This document shows positions 8,742-16,865 of a stretch of 64,000 nt of DNA, piece after piece. The notes under the pieces were generated by a model. That model searched no databases, was not told where the DNA came from, and was given only the letters and a program-made list of their open reading frames with translations. Every line of letters starts with the position of its first letter. Within the stretch, counting starts at the first letter, position 1. Origin of the DNA: Thermomonospora catenispora (GTDB lineage Bacteria; Actinomycetota; Actinomycetes; Streptosporangiales; Streptosporangiaceae); NCBI RefSeq assembly GCF_006363815.1, contig NZ_RRYT01000002.1, positions 62,001-126,000 of the forward strand, written 5' to 3'. The position numbers were made by a program, and so were the translations under genes.

Positions 8742-10097
8742 CTAGGAGACGACCGGCTGGAGGGTGAGCTGGATCGGCTTGTCGGGCTTGAGGGTCAGCC
8801 CGGCCTGGAGCCTGGCGGTGGGCGGGCCGTACAGGGCGGGCCGCAGCCGGGGGATCATCGCGGACAGGATGATCTGCGCCTCGACGGTGAAGAACTGGGT
8901 GCCCACGCACTTGTGCGGGCCGGCGCCGAAGGCCAGGTAGGCGAAGCGGTGACGGCGCTGGCCGGGGGCGAACCGCTCGGGGTCGAAGACGTGCGGGTTC
9001 GGCCAGACCTGCGGCAGCCGGTGGGTGAGGTAGGGGCTGACGATGACGGTCGCGCCGCGCTTCATCCGGACGCCGTCGATGACGTCGTCCTCGGCCACCA
9101 CGCGCGGGATGATCCACCCGATCGGGTACATCCGCAGCAGCTCCTGGGTGACCATCTTGGTGTAGCTGAGCCGGGGCAGGTGCTCGCGCTGGGGCACGTC
9201 CAGCCCGACCACCTGTTCGATCTCCTCCCGCATCCGCTCCATCACCTGCGGATGCTCGGCCAGCACGACCCACAGCCAGGTCAGCGCGGTGACCGTGGTC
9301 TCGGTGCCGGCCACGAAGATGGAGACGACGCCGTCGCGGATGTCCTTGTCCGACAGCCCTTCGCCGTCGGGTCCCTTGGCCTGCAACAGCAGCGACAGGA
9401 TGCCGTCGCCGGCGCCCTCGCGGCGCGCCTGGTGCACCAGCGGGTACACGATCTCGTCCACCTCCCGGACGGCGCGGTGGAACGCCCGGTCGCCGGGGAG
9501 GGGGATCGAGTGCGGCACGAACGGCAGCAGCATCCGGGCGCGGAAGGAGGAGGTGGTGGCCGTCAGGATCGCGTTGCCCAGCCTCTCCACGTCGTCCCGG
9601 GTGAGCCGGTCGCCGACGAACAGCTGCAGGATGGCCCGGTAGACGATCCGGGTGATCTCGGTCATGGCGTCGACCGGTTCGCCGGGCTTGACGCGACGGC
9701 CCAGGTCCTCGACGGCGTCGGTGATCGCCTTGGCCATCTCGTTGGTGTAGGAGGCGATATTGGGACCCGACATCAGGTGCATGAAGACGTCGCGCTTGAC
9801 GGGCCAGACCGGGTCGGCGCCGGAGGGTTCGCCCACCAGCCGGCTGAGCGGCTTCCACATCAGCCCTTCGCGCCGGTAGTTCTCGGCGTTGTCGCGCAGG
9901 ATGTACTGCAGGTGGTCGGGGTGGGTGACCAGGTACGGCCGGAAGACGCCCAGGCTGAGCCGGGTGATCTCACCGTTGGCCGCGCGGGACAGGTCCTCCA
10001 GCGCCTGCAGCGGTGAGCGCAGCAGCGGGGGCAGGACCTGGCGTACCGGGAATGTCCGGGCGCGTCGAATCGTGGAGCTGTGGGTGTCAGTGGGCAT
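8742..10097 (-). CDS. cytochrome P450, terpene-cluster associated
   Basis: Haem monooxygenase of about 451 aa, probably oxidising the terpene made by the next two genes. The I-helix oxygen-binding motif is AGTETTV, the K-helix ExxR is ELLRMYP, and the haem loop is FGAGPHKCVG with the Cys ligand near the C-terminus. No signal or membrane anchor is seen, as expected for a soluble bacterial P450 using separate ferredoxin partners; none is encoded nearby. It is first of a P450 / class I / class II operon. The start may be ATG 10097 or the adjacent GTG 10100 (GTGATG), with GAGAG upstream of both. Confidence 0.9.
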   Translation of the reverse strand: MPTDTHSSTIRRARTFPVRQVLPPLLRSPLQALEDLSRAANGEITRLSLGVFRPYLVTHPDHLQYILRDNAENYRREGLMWKPLSRLVGEPSGADPVWPVKRDVFMHLMSGPNIASYTNEMAKAITDAVEDLGRRVKPGEPVDAMTEITRIVYRAILQLFVGDRLTRDDVERLGNAILTATTSSFRARMLLPFVPHSIPLPGDRAFHRAVREVDEIVYPLVHQARREGAGDGILSLLLQAKGPDGEGLSDKDIRDGVVSIFVAGTETTVTALTWLWVVLAEHPQVMERMREEIEQVVGLDVPQREHLPRLSYTKMVTQELLRMYPIGWIIPRVVAEDDVIDGVRMKRGATVIVSPYLTHRLPQVWPNPHVFDPERFAPGQRRHRFAYLAFGAGPHKCVGTQFFTVEAQIILSAMIPRLRPALYGPPTARLQAGLTLKPDKPIQLTLQPVVS

Positions 10098-10520
10098 CAC
10101 GGAACTCTCTCGCGTCGCAGGCCGGACGAGGGGTGAAGCGTTCCGGGACCGAGACGAATCGGCGGCCTCGGTCCCCGGGTTCGAGGGGATCGTCGGTCAC
10201 TTCGGGTGGTCTATCCCATTACTGTCTTATGCGGCTCATTTGGCGGAATTATCACATGATCAACTTTCCGGAACAAGGTTCGCTTTGGCAACGAATCACC
10301 AGTCCGAGCTGTGAGGTGCATCACGAATTGTCAGTGCGCAGGCGGCCGCCGGAGCCCTCGCCCATGCATCCGCATCCACGCTGACCTGGCCCTCCGCCGG
10401 CGTCCGACGGCCGTGCGCCGGGACTGACGCGCCGCCCGCCGCTCAGGGCGTTCGCGGACTTCAGGGGCCTGCGGCATGGGCCACCCGGAGAGCGTGCCCG
10501 CCGCGGCGCCCGTCGTCGAC

Positions 10521-10558
10521 GCCCCGCCCGCCCGCAGGCGCCCCGCCCGCCCGCAGGC
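10521..10558. repeat. 19-bp tandem duplication
   Basis: Two perfect adjacent copies of GCCCCGCCCGCCCGCAGGC lie in non-coding DNA (10521-10539 and 10540-10558). Confidence 0.85.
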
Positions 10559-10917
10559 GGTCCGACGCCCGGCGTCGGGGGCGCGGTGCGCCGCCCCGCA
10601 TTGCCGCCGCTCGGCGGCACGGTCACGGCGCGCCGAGCCGTTCCGCCGAGACGGCTGCCGGAGGGGAATTCCCTTGCTCTTCGACGGTCCGTCGACTCGC
10701 CGATTCGCCGATTCGTTCGGCGGCGCGGGAATTCACCGCGTGAGCCCGGGGCGCGGCCGGTGTTCCAATGTCCGACCGTCGCTCTTTTCTCGTTCTGTTT
10801 TCGCTGGTGAAGGCGGTGGTGTCGGGGTTTTTCGGGTGACGCGGTCCGCTTGCCCGCCGGCGGTCGCGCCGGTGAGGGGGCGGACGGTGCAGGGTTCTCC
10901 CCTCACCGAAAGGCCGA

Positions 10918-10943
10918 AGGCCACGGCCGGTCGGCCGTGGCCT
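10918..10943. terminator. short-loop hairpin downstream of terD
   Basis: Arms AGGCCACGGCCG and CGGCCGTGGCCT form a perfect 12-bp inverted repeat around GT. It lies beyond the stronger hairpin at 10981 and may be a second, tandem terminator. Confidence 0.5.
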
Positions 10944-10980
10944 CGGTGCGGAACGGGGCGGACGGAGCGGTGCTCCGCCG

Positions 10981-11028
10981 GGCCCGCCAGGGGTCCGTCC
11001 GAACCGCCGGACGGACCCCTGGCGGGCC
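10981..11028 (-). terminator. strong hairpin terminator of terD
   Basis: Perfect 21-bp arms (10981-11001 and 11008-11028) enclose a 6-nt loop, starting 11 bp after the terD stop. There is no T-tract. Confidence 0.85.
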
Positions 11029-11038
11029 TGCCCCGGGA

Positions 11039-11614
11039 TCAGACGTTGACGCCGAAGTCCCGGGCGACGCCGGCCAGCCCGGAGGCGTACCCCTGGCCGA
11101 TGGCGCGGAACTTCCACTCGCTGCCGTGCCGGTACAGCTCGCCGAAGACCATCGCGGTCTCGGTGGAGGCGTCCTCAGTGAGGTCGAAGCGGGCGATCTC
11201 GGCGCCGTCGGCCTGGTTGACCACCCGGATGAAGGCGTTGCGGACTTGGCCGAAGGTCTGTCCGCGCTGCTCGGCCTCGTGGATGGAGACGGGGAACACG
11301 ATCCGGGCGACCTCGGCGGGCACCGCGGCCAGGTCGACCTTGATCTGCTCGTCGTCGCCCTCACCCTCGCCGGTGAGGTTGTCCCCGGTGTGCTCGACCG
11401 AGCCGTCCGGACTGCGCAGGTTGTTGTAGAACACGAAGTGCCGGTCCGACAGCACCCGGCCGGACTCGTTCAGCAGCAGGGCGCTGGCGTCGAGATCGAA
11501 GTCGGCGCCGGTGGTGGTGCGCACGTCCCACCCCAGGCCGATGGTGACCGCCCGCAGCCCCGGAGCCTCCTTGCTCAGCGACACGTTGCCGCCCTTGGTC
11601 AGGCTGACGCCCAT
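11039..11614 (-). CDS. terD: TerD-family stress/tellurium-resistance protein
   Basis: Calcium-binding TerD-fold cytoplasmic protein, 191 aa. It shows [58 protein letters not shown] and [12 protein letters not shown]. The DxDxS and NxxSPDGSV...[13 protein letters not shown] segments carry the acidic Ca2+ ligands. The C-terminus has the family GxGYxxGLxGxxxxFGVNV ending. The ATG at 11614 has GAGGGG about 6 nt upstream. It is a single copy, not a full ter operon. Actinomycetes often carry several TerD paralogues with roles in development and stress, so tellurite resistance is not implied. Confidence 0.95.
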   Translation of the reverse strand: MGVSLTKGGNVSLSKEAPGLRAVTIGLGWDVRTTTGADFDLDASALLLNESGRVLSDRHFVFYNNLRSPDGSVEHTGDNLTGEGEGDDEQIKVDLAAVPAEVARIVFPVSIHEAEQRGQTFGQVRNAFIRVVNQADGAEIARFDLTEDASTETAMVFGELYRHGSEWKFRAIGQGYASGLAGVARDFGVNV

Positions 11615-11641
11615 GGGATCCCCTCGTTCGTCGTGACGTAC

Positions 11642-11658
11642 GCCCCGTCCAACGGGGC
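11642..11658 (-). terminator. small hairpin between the DUF4253 gene and terD
   Basis: GCCCCGT-CCA-ACGGGGC gives 7-bp arms, placed after the DUF4253 stop and just before terD. Confidence 0.4.
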
Positions 11659-11708
11659 AGGCGCGAGGATGGTTTCCCGGCCGGATCGCCGCGCCCCAAA
11701 GCGCGTGT

Positions 11709-12521
11709 TCAGTCCCACCAAAACGACCAGCGCACCGCGCCGACCAAGGACTCGGCGTACTGCAGGAAGTCGCCGCAGCCCTGCGAGATGTTGTCGGGAC
11801 AGAACGCGTGGTGCTCGACGGCGATGTCGATCGCCTGGTCGAGGGTCGTCGGGGGAGCGGCCACCGACAGGTCCAGGGTGTCGAAGCCCACCGACATCAC
11901 CCGGGCCCCGAACCTGTCCTCCCACGACCGCACCACGGCGGAGATCTCTTGAGGGTGATCGGTGTGGTTGCACGGCCCCGACCAGCCCATCCGGGTGAGG
12001 GCGTCGGCGCCCCGAGCGGCCGGCACCAGCCCGAGCAGCACATCATCACCGGCGTAGCGGGCCAGGACGTGCTCGCGCACCGTCTGGTCCGGATCATCGC
12101 CGGGCGGGGTCGCCGGGGCCAGGCCGGGCCAGGGGCCGCGCGGCACCCCGTTGTGGTCGACCCGCTCGCTCTCGTCGGCGTCCTCGGGCAGTTCCTCGCT
12201 CACCATCTCCCAGAAACGCTGTAGCACCCCGTCGGCCCTCAGCACGTCGATCGCGCCGACCGACAGGGGCGGGAACAGCTCACCGGAGTGCCAGGGCCGG
12301 TCGGGCTCCCTGCACAGCGGCTCCAGCAGCAGCGGATAGAAGCCGGTCTCCGGATGGCTCTCATGCAGCCGCATCCACAGCACGGCGGCGTCCGGCACCG
12401 GTTTGTCCGACACCCACATCACGGGCCCTCCGGGCCAGTCCCCCTCGTCGGGAACGATCAAGCGTCCCGGCGGCAACCCCGAGGGCAGCGCGTCGAAGGG
12501 CGTGTCACGGAACTCGGCCAT
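11709..12521 (-). CDS. DUF4253 domain protein
   Basis: Resembles actinomycete DUF4253 proteins of unknown role. The N-terminal half has [12 protein letters not shown] and [22 protein letters not shown]. The C-terminal domain has [22 protein letters not shown], then [15 protein letters not shown] and [16 protein letters not shown]. The start is taken as ATG 12521 (270 aa). An ATG four codons upstream (12533) is equally possible, since neither has a clear ribosome site. The gene is divergent from the Sel1 protein across 130 bp. Secretion or membrane signals are absent. Confidence 0.75.
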   Translation of the reverse strand: MAEFRDTPFDALPSGLPPGRLIVPDEGDWPGGPVMWVSDKPVPDAAVLWMRLHESHPETGFYPLLLEPLCREPDRPWHSGELFPPLSVGAIDVLRADGVLQRFWEMVSEELPEDADESERVDHNGVPRGPWPGLAPATPPGDDPDQTVREHVLARYAGDDVLLGLVPAARGADALTRMGWSGPCNHTDHPQEISAVVRSWEDRFGARVMSVGFDTLDLSVAAPPTTLDQAIDIAVEHHAFCPDNISQGCGDFLQYAESLVGAVRWSFWWD

Positions 12522-12650
12522 GCCCGGCAACATAGCGGGCGGATATGACATTCCCTGCGACCCCGCCCACGGCTCGCGCATCACTCGGAACCCCTCATCT
12601 CCTCTGCGCGTCGTACCGGCCATGGCGATCGTCGGCGCGGAGGGGGCGTG

Positions 12651-13985
12651 ATGAGCGGGCACGCGGCGGAGGCCGAGCGGATCCACGGCCGGGCGGCCCG
12701 ATCCGGGGACGCCGAGGCGATGGCGCGGCTCGGACAGGCCTATGAGCAGGACGGGCGGGCGGCGGACGCCGAGCGCTGGTACGCGGCGGCGGCCCGGGCC
12801 GGCCACGTGATGGCGATGAAGTACCTCGGCACCCTGCTCATGAACGGTGGGGAACGGCTGGAGGAGGCCGAGCGGTGGCTGCGCGCCGCCGCCGACGCCG
12901 GCGAGCCGCAGGCCGTCGTCAACCTGGGCGCGCTGCTGCTGCGCCTCCCGGGCCGGCGCCCGGAGGCCGAGCGGCTGTTCCGCCGGGCGGCGGAGGGCGG
13001 CACCGTGCACGCCATGGTCAACCTGGCGATCATGTGCGAGGAGGACGGGCGGCGGGAGGAGGCGGACCGGTGGTTCGTCCAGGCCGCCCGGGCGGGGGAC
13101 GCCGAGGCCATGCTGGTCCTGGCGGCACGGGCGCGCGCCGCGGGCCGCGAGGAGGAGGAGCTCGACTGGACACGGCGGGCGGCGGAGGCGGGCGAGCCCC
13201 GCGCCATGACGGACCTCGCCCTGCGGCATCAAAGCGCCGGACGCCACGAGGAGGCCGAACGTTGGCACCGGGCCGCCGCCGAGACCGGCCGTCCGCGTTC
13301 CATGGCGGCCCTGGGGGTGTTCTGCGCCGTCTCCGGCAGGCGCGCCGAGGCCGAGCGGTGGCTGCGCGCCGCCGCCGAGGCCGGCGACGACCAGGGGATG
13401 TTCAACCTCGGCAGCCTGCTCATCGAGGCCGGCCGTTCCGTCGAGGGCCGCGACTGGTATCTGCGGGCCGCCGAGCACGGCAACGCGGCCGCGATGTTCA
13501 ACCTCGGCAACGACCTCGTCGACCGCGACCCCGCCCAGGCGGAGACCTGGCTGCGCCGCGCCGCCGACGCCGGGATGGTCGAGGCCATGTGGAACCTGTG
13601 CCGCCTGCTCAACTCCCAGCACCGCTACCCGGAGGCGGTGCCGTACCTGGAGAAGGCCGCCCGCGCGGGCCATCCCGACTCGATGAACGCCCTCGGCCGC
13701 GACCACCTCGACCATCGGCGGTACGAGGAGGCCGAGCCGCTGCTGCGCGGGGCGGCCGACTCCGGGATGATCGCCGCCTGCCGCAACCTGGGCCGGCTGC
13801 TGCTGGAGACCGGCCGGCTCCAGGAGGCCGAACCGTGGCTGTGCCGCGCCGCCGACGCCGCGGACATCGAGGGCATCGTCCGGCTGACCCGGCTGCTGGT
13901 GGAGACCGGCCGCAACGACGAGGCCGCCCCGTGGGTGCAGTGGCTGATCCGGCACGGCTACGCCAGGGCCGAGCCCGCCTCCTGA
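12651..13985 (+). CDS. Sel1/TPR-repeat protein made entirely of repeats
   Basis: Solenoid protein of 444 aa with no other domain. About twelve 35-36-residue helical hairpins run end to end, each of the form AEAERWLRAAADAGEPQA or AMxNLGxLLxxxGRxxEAE. Such scaffolds bind proteins or peptides; partners are unknown. There is no signal peptide. GTG 12648 abuts ATG 12651, and the purine-rich CGGAGGGGG at 12638-12646 serves either. The repeats are close enough in DNA to make the opposite strand open for over 800 codons, which is not coding. It diverges from the DUF4253 gene and stands otherwise alone. Confidence 0.85.
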   Translation: MSGHAAEAERIHGRAARSGDAEAMARLGQAYEQDGRAADAERWYAAAARAGHVMAMKYLGTLLMNGGERLEEAERWLRAAADAGEPQAVVNLGALLLRLPGRRPEAERLFRRAAEGGTVHAMVNLAIMCEEDGRREEADRWFVQAARAGDAEAMLVLAARARAAGREEEELDWTRRAAEAGEPRAMTDLALRHQSAGRHEEAERWHRAAAETGRPRSMAALGVFCAVSGRRAEAERWLRAAAEAGDDQGMFNLGSLLIEAGRSVEGRDWYLRAAEHGNAAAMFNLGNDLVDRDPAQAETWLRRAADAGMVEAMWNLCRLLNSQHRYPEAVPYLEKAARAGHPDSMNALGRDHLDHRRYEEAEPLLRGAADSGMIAACRNLGRLLLETGRLQEAEPWLCRAADAADIEGIVRLTRLLVETGRNDEAAPWVQWLIRHGYARAEPAS

Positions 13986-14058
13986 ACGGCCGGCCCCTCG
14001 ATCGGCCCGGCGGACCCTCTCACGCCGCGACCGCGGGCGATGCCGCGTCCGCCCGCGG

Positions 14059-14643
14059 TCACCGCGCCCCCTCGGCGGGGGCGAGCCGTTCGACCAAGGC
14101 CTCGACCAGCTCGGGAACGCGGTCCTCGGGGATGACCTCGGGGAGGGTGAGGCGGTCCAGGATGAGCCAGTTGATGGCCAGATAGAGCAGGACCACGGTG
14201 GTCGCGTCGCCCGGGAGGCCCGTCTTGAGGTGGAAGTCGACGTTCGCCTCCAGGTCATCGCGGATCTGCCGGGTCAGGATCTCCCGCAGCCGGGGACGGC
14301 GGGTGGCCTCCAGCCGCAGCTCCAGCAGGGCCAGCTGCCCCGAGGGGAACGCCGAGATGCGTTCGACCAGGTCGCGCATCAGGGCGGTCAGCCGGGCGCG
14401 GTCCCGCGGACCCTCCAGCGCCATGGCGACGGTGGCGGGAGCGGGCCGGAACCGTTCGTGCACGCGGGCGCCCGCCTGGGTGAGCAGCTCGTCACGGTTG
14501 GCGAAGTAGTTCGACGCCGTCCCCCTCGGCACGCCGGCGGCCTCGTCGACCGCGCGGAACGTCAGGCCGCGTGAGCCCTCGCGGGCCAGCACCTCGATGG
14601 CGGCGTCCAGCAGCGCGGCCCGTCGCGCCGGGTTCTGCCGCAT
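14059..14643 (-). CDS. TetR-family transcriptional regulator
   Basis: One-component repressor type, 194 aa. The N-terminal helix-turn-helix is at about residues 10-55: ALLDAAIEVLAREGSRGLTFRAVDEAAGV, then GTASNYFANRDELL. The ligand domain has a TetR_C-type helical ERISAFPSGQLALLELRLEATRRP segment. It is divergent from the reductase gene 93 bp away, with a palindrome in between. By the usual pattern it would repress both itself and that neighbour. The ligand is unknown. Confidence 0.9.
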   Translation of the reverse strand: MRQNPARRAALLDAAIEVLAREGSRGLTFRAVDEAAGVPRGTASNYFANRDELLTQAGARVHERFRPAPATVAMALEGPRDRARLTALMRDLVERISAFPSGQLALLELRLEATRRPRLREILTRQIRDDLEANVDFHLKTGLPGDATTVVLLYLAINWLILDRLTLPEVIPEDRVPELVEALVERLAPAEGAR

Positions 14644-14676
14644 GATCGCCCTCCTCTGATTGACACCACTCCAACT

Positions 14677-14686
14677 GTAGTACTAC
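14677..14686. promoter_or_regulatory. palindromic operator candidate between TetR and reductase genes
   Basis: GTAGTACTAC is a perfect 10-bp palindrome inside the 93-bp divergent promoter region. TTCAAACCA (14688-14696) and the imperfect opposite copy TTTGGTTGAA nearby add to the dyad character. Confidence 0.5.
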
Positions 14687-14736
14687 GTTCAAACCACTAC
14701 ATCTGAAGCGCTTTGGTTGAAGTGAATGGGGGGCGC

Positions 14737-15318
14737 ATGCGCAGGCTCGTCTACTACGTCGGCATGTCCATCGACGGATTCATCGCCGGGCCGGGCGGGG
14801 AGGTGGACTTCTTCCCGGTGACGCCCGACGTGGTGGAGTTCATCCGCGAGGACTATCCGGACGCGTTGCCGACCCACGTCCGGGAGCAGCTCGGCGTCGA
14901 CGCCGACAACCGGCGCTTCGACACGGTGATCCAAGGGCGCCGCACCTACGAGCCGGCCCTGGAGATCGGGGTGACCAGCCCGTACGCCCACCTGCGCCAG
15001 TACGTGGCGTCCGGGAGCCTCGGCGAGAGCCCCGACCCGGCGGTGGAGATCGTCTCCGGCGACCCGCTGGCCAAGATCCGGGAGCTGAAGGCGGAGGAGG
15101 GCCGCGACATCTACCTGGCCGGCGGCGCCCGCCTGGCCGGTGCGCTGCTGCCGGAGATCGACGACCTGGTCGTCAAGCTCTACCCGGTGGTCGTCGGGAC
15201 GGGGATCCCGCTGTTCGGCGCGGACTTCTCACCCGTCCACTTCGAGCTGACCGGCGTCCGTCCGCTGGAGAGCGGCATGGTCGTCCTGACCTACCGGAAG
15301 AAGCGATCAATGCGGTAG
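14737..15318 (+). CDS. dihydrofolate reductase / RibD C-terminal family protein
   Basis: NADPH-dependent reductase fold (RibD_C), 193 aa. It begins MRRLVYYVGMSIDGFIAGPGGEVDFF, the family N-terminus. IQGRRTYE supplies a nucleotide-binding turn, and IYLAGGARLAGALLPEIDDLVVKLYPVVVGTGIPLF is the conserved C-terminal block. Actinomycetes hold many such paralogues; they are not the housekeeping folA, and substrates are mostly unknown. ATG 14737 is preceded by a GGGGGG run; an upstream in-frame TTG (14713) is less likely. It faces the TetR regulator and precedes the luciferase-like gene by 10 bp, so the two probably form one operon. Confidence 0.88.
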   Translation: MRRLVYYVGMSIDGFIAGPGGEVDFFPVTPDVVEFIREDYPDALPTHVREQLGVDADNRRFDTVIQGRRTYEPALEIGVTSPYAHLRQYVASGSLGESPDPAVEIVSGDPLAKIRELKAEEGRDIYLAGGARLAGALLPEIDDLVVKLYPVVVGTGIPLFGADFSPVHFELTGVRPLESGMVVLTYRKKRSMR

Positions 15319-15328
15319 GAAGGTCGTC

Positions 15329-16198
15329 ATGACCGCGCTCGGCATGATCTTCCGTCCCCAGTTCCCGCCCGAACGGCTGCGCGCCGTCGCCCGCGCCGCC
15401 GACGAGGCGGGCCTGGAGGAGCTGTGGCTGTGGGAGGACTGTTTCCTGGAGAGCGGCGTCGCCAGCGCCGCGGCGGCCCTCGCCTGGACCGAACGCCTGC
15501 ACGTGGGCATCGGGATCCTCCCCGTGCCGCTGCGGAACGTCGCCCTCACCGCCATGGAGACCGCCACCGTGGCGCGGATGTTCCCCGGCCGGCTGACCCT
15601 CGGCGTCGGCCACGGCGTGCAGGAGTGGATGGGCCAGGTCGGCGCGCGGGTCGAGTCCCCGCTGACGCTGCTGCGCGAGCACCTGACCGCCCTGCGCGCG
15701 CTGCTGCGCGGCGAGCGCGTCACCGTCCGCGGCCGCTACGTGACGCTGGAGGAGGTGGCCCTGGACTGGCCCCCGACCGCGGTCCCGGCGGTGCTCGCCG
15801 GCGCGACCGGCCCGCGCACCCTCCGGCTGAGCGGCGAGGCCGCCGAGGGCACCATCCTCACCGCGGGCACCTCGCCCGAGGGCGTGCGCCGGGCCCGCAG
15901 GCTCATCGACGAGGGCCGCGGCGCCTCGACCGGAGCGCACCGGCTGGTCGTCTACTTCCATGCGGCCACCGGTCCCGATGCGGCCGCCCGCCTCCGCGCC
16001 GAGCTCTCGGCCGAGGGGTACCCGTCCGCGCTCGACGTCTCCGCCGCCGGGGACGCCGAGACGATCGCCGAGGCCGTCCGGCGCCTGGCCGACGCGGGCG
16101 CCGACGCCGTGATCCTCCAGCCCACCCCCGACGAGCCCGATCCGGAGGGATTCGCCCGTTTCATCGCCGAAGAGGTCCGTCCTCGCGTCCCCGCGTAA
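15329..16198 (+). CDS. LLM-class flavin-dependent oxidoreductase
   Basis: Luciferase-like monooxygenase, 289 aa, using FMNH2 or F420. The TIM-barrel signature runs from MIFRPQFPPERLRAVARAADEAGLEELWLWED through VGIGILPVPLRN to FPGRLTLGVGHGVQEWMGQVG. VPAVLAGATGPRTLRLSGEAAEGTILTAG and DAVILQPTPDEPDPEGFARF follow. The SVGHGVQEWM-like segment is seen in F420-type members, but the cofactor is not decided by sequence alone. It lies 10 bp after the reductase gene and is probably TetR-controlled with it. Confidence 0.88.
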   Translation: MTALGMIFRPQFPPERLRAVARAADEAGLEELWLWEDCFLESGVASAAAALAWTERLHVGIGILPVPLRNVALTAMETATVARMFPGRLTLGVGHGVQEWMGQVGARVESPLTLLREHLTALRALLRGERVTVRGRYVTLEEVALDWPPTAVPAVLAGATGPRTLRLSGEAAEGTILTAGTSPEGVRRARRLIDEGRGASTGAHRLVVYFHAATGPDAAARLRAELSAEGYPSALDVSAAGDAETIAEAVRRLADAGADAVILQPTPDEPDPEGFARFIAEEVRPRVPA

Positions 16199-16293
16199 CG
16201 CGTTCCCCGCGCCCGCCGATAATCCGACGGAACGCAAGCCCCCCGGAACACCTGCGGGCCCAGGCCCGTATCGAGTGGGATGGAGGGGTGCCG

Positions 16294-16827
16294 ATGCGGT
16301 CCGCCGCGCAACGGATCCTGGTCGTGATCGCCGTCTCGATCACCGCCCTGTCATCGGCCGCCGCGGCGGACGCGGCGGCCGTCCGGGCGACCCGGCCCAG
16401 GCCCACCTCTTATGGGACGGTCGAGATCCGGCGGGGCGAGTTCTACACCACCCCCAACGGCACCCGCATCGGGTGGGGCCCCCTCGGTTCCCTGCGGGTC
16501 CTGGACCCGGTCGGGAAGGGCGACGACTACTGCGTCTGGAGCGCCCACCACGGCACCCGCCGCACCCGCCCCTACCTGGAGGTGGAACGGGGCGGCCGCA
16601 CCCCCCTCCCCACCCGGAACGCCGTGGTCCTGCTGCAGGACCGCAAGACCCGGATCGGCCTGCTGACCCGCGGCAAGAAATTGACCAGGGTCCGCGTCTT
16701 CCTGCCCCGGGCCGATTTCCGCCATCCCAAGACGCTCCGTCATTTCACCCCCCGGAAGGACGCCTATTACCAGAGCACCCCCACGTGCGCCCTGGTCCGC
16801 ACCGGGACCCTGGCCGAGCACACCTGA
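16294..16827 (+). CDS. predicted secreted protein of unknown function
   Basis: No family recognised. The 177-aa protein has a Sec signal peptide: a basic start MRSAAQR, a hydrophobic core ILVVIAVSITALSSAA, and an AxA-type cleavage near AADAAA (about residue 31). The mature part is strongly basic (RRTRPYLEVERGG, TRGKKLTRVRV, RHPKTLRHFTPRK) and has two cysteines that could pair. ATG 16294 follows GGAGGGG at 16282-16288. It converges on the PucR-type regulator with only 38 bp between. Confidence 0.75.
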   Translation: MRSAAQRILVVIAVSITALSSAAAADAAAVRATRPRPTSYGTVEIRRGEFYTTPNGTRIGWGPLGSLRVLDPVGKGDDYCVWSAHHGTRRTRPYLEVERGGRTPLPTRNAVVLLQDRKTRIGLLTRGKKLTRVRVFLPRADFRHPKTLRHFTPRKDAYYQSTPTCALVRTGTLAEHT

Positions 16828-16865
16828 CGCCGCACGGTCGGCCCTCCGGCGTCCGCCGCCGGATG

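Larger units (their letters stand above)
10101..10980. other. long intergenic stretch without a convincing gene
   Basis: About 0.9 kb lies between the P450 start and the terD end. The first 250 bp are AT-richer and should hold the terpene operon promoter. They include GGGACCGAG / CTCGGTCCC (10145-10175), a 9-bp inverted repeat with a 13-nt loop. From 10380 to 10630 the DNA is extremely GC-rich and contains a 19-bp tandem duplication. From 10630 to 10860 it is more balanced, with T-rich runs. Open frames here lack ribosome sites, family resemblance and consistent third-position GC. Confidence 0.6.

Noticed and set aside
10586-10924. Small open frames on both strands in the long intergenic region
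   Set aside because: No ribosome site, no family resemblance, and compositional features match non-coding DNA.
11709-14258. An 849-codon open frame on the minus strand spanning the Sel1 gene
   Set aside because: Most of it lies antisense to the Sel1 gene and mirrors the Sel1 repeats. Only the last 270 codons (DUF4253) show family conservation and a plausible start.
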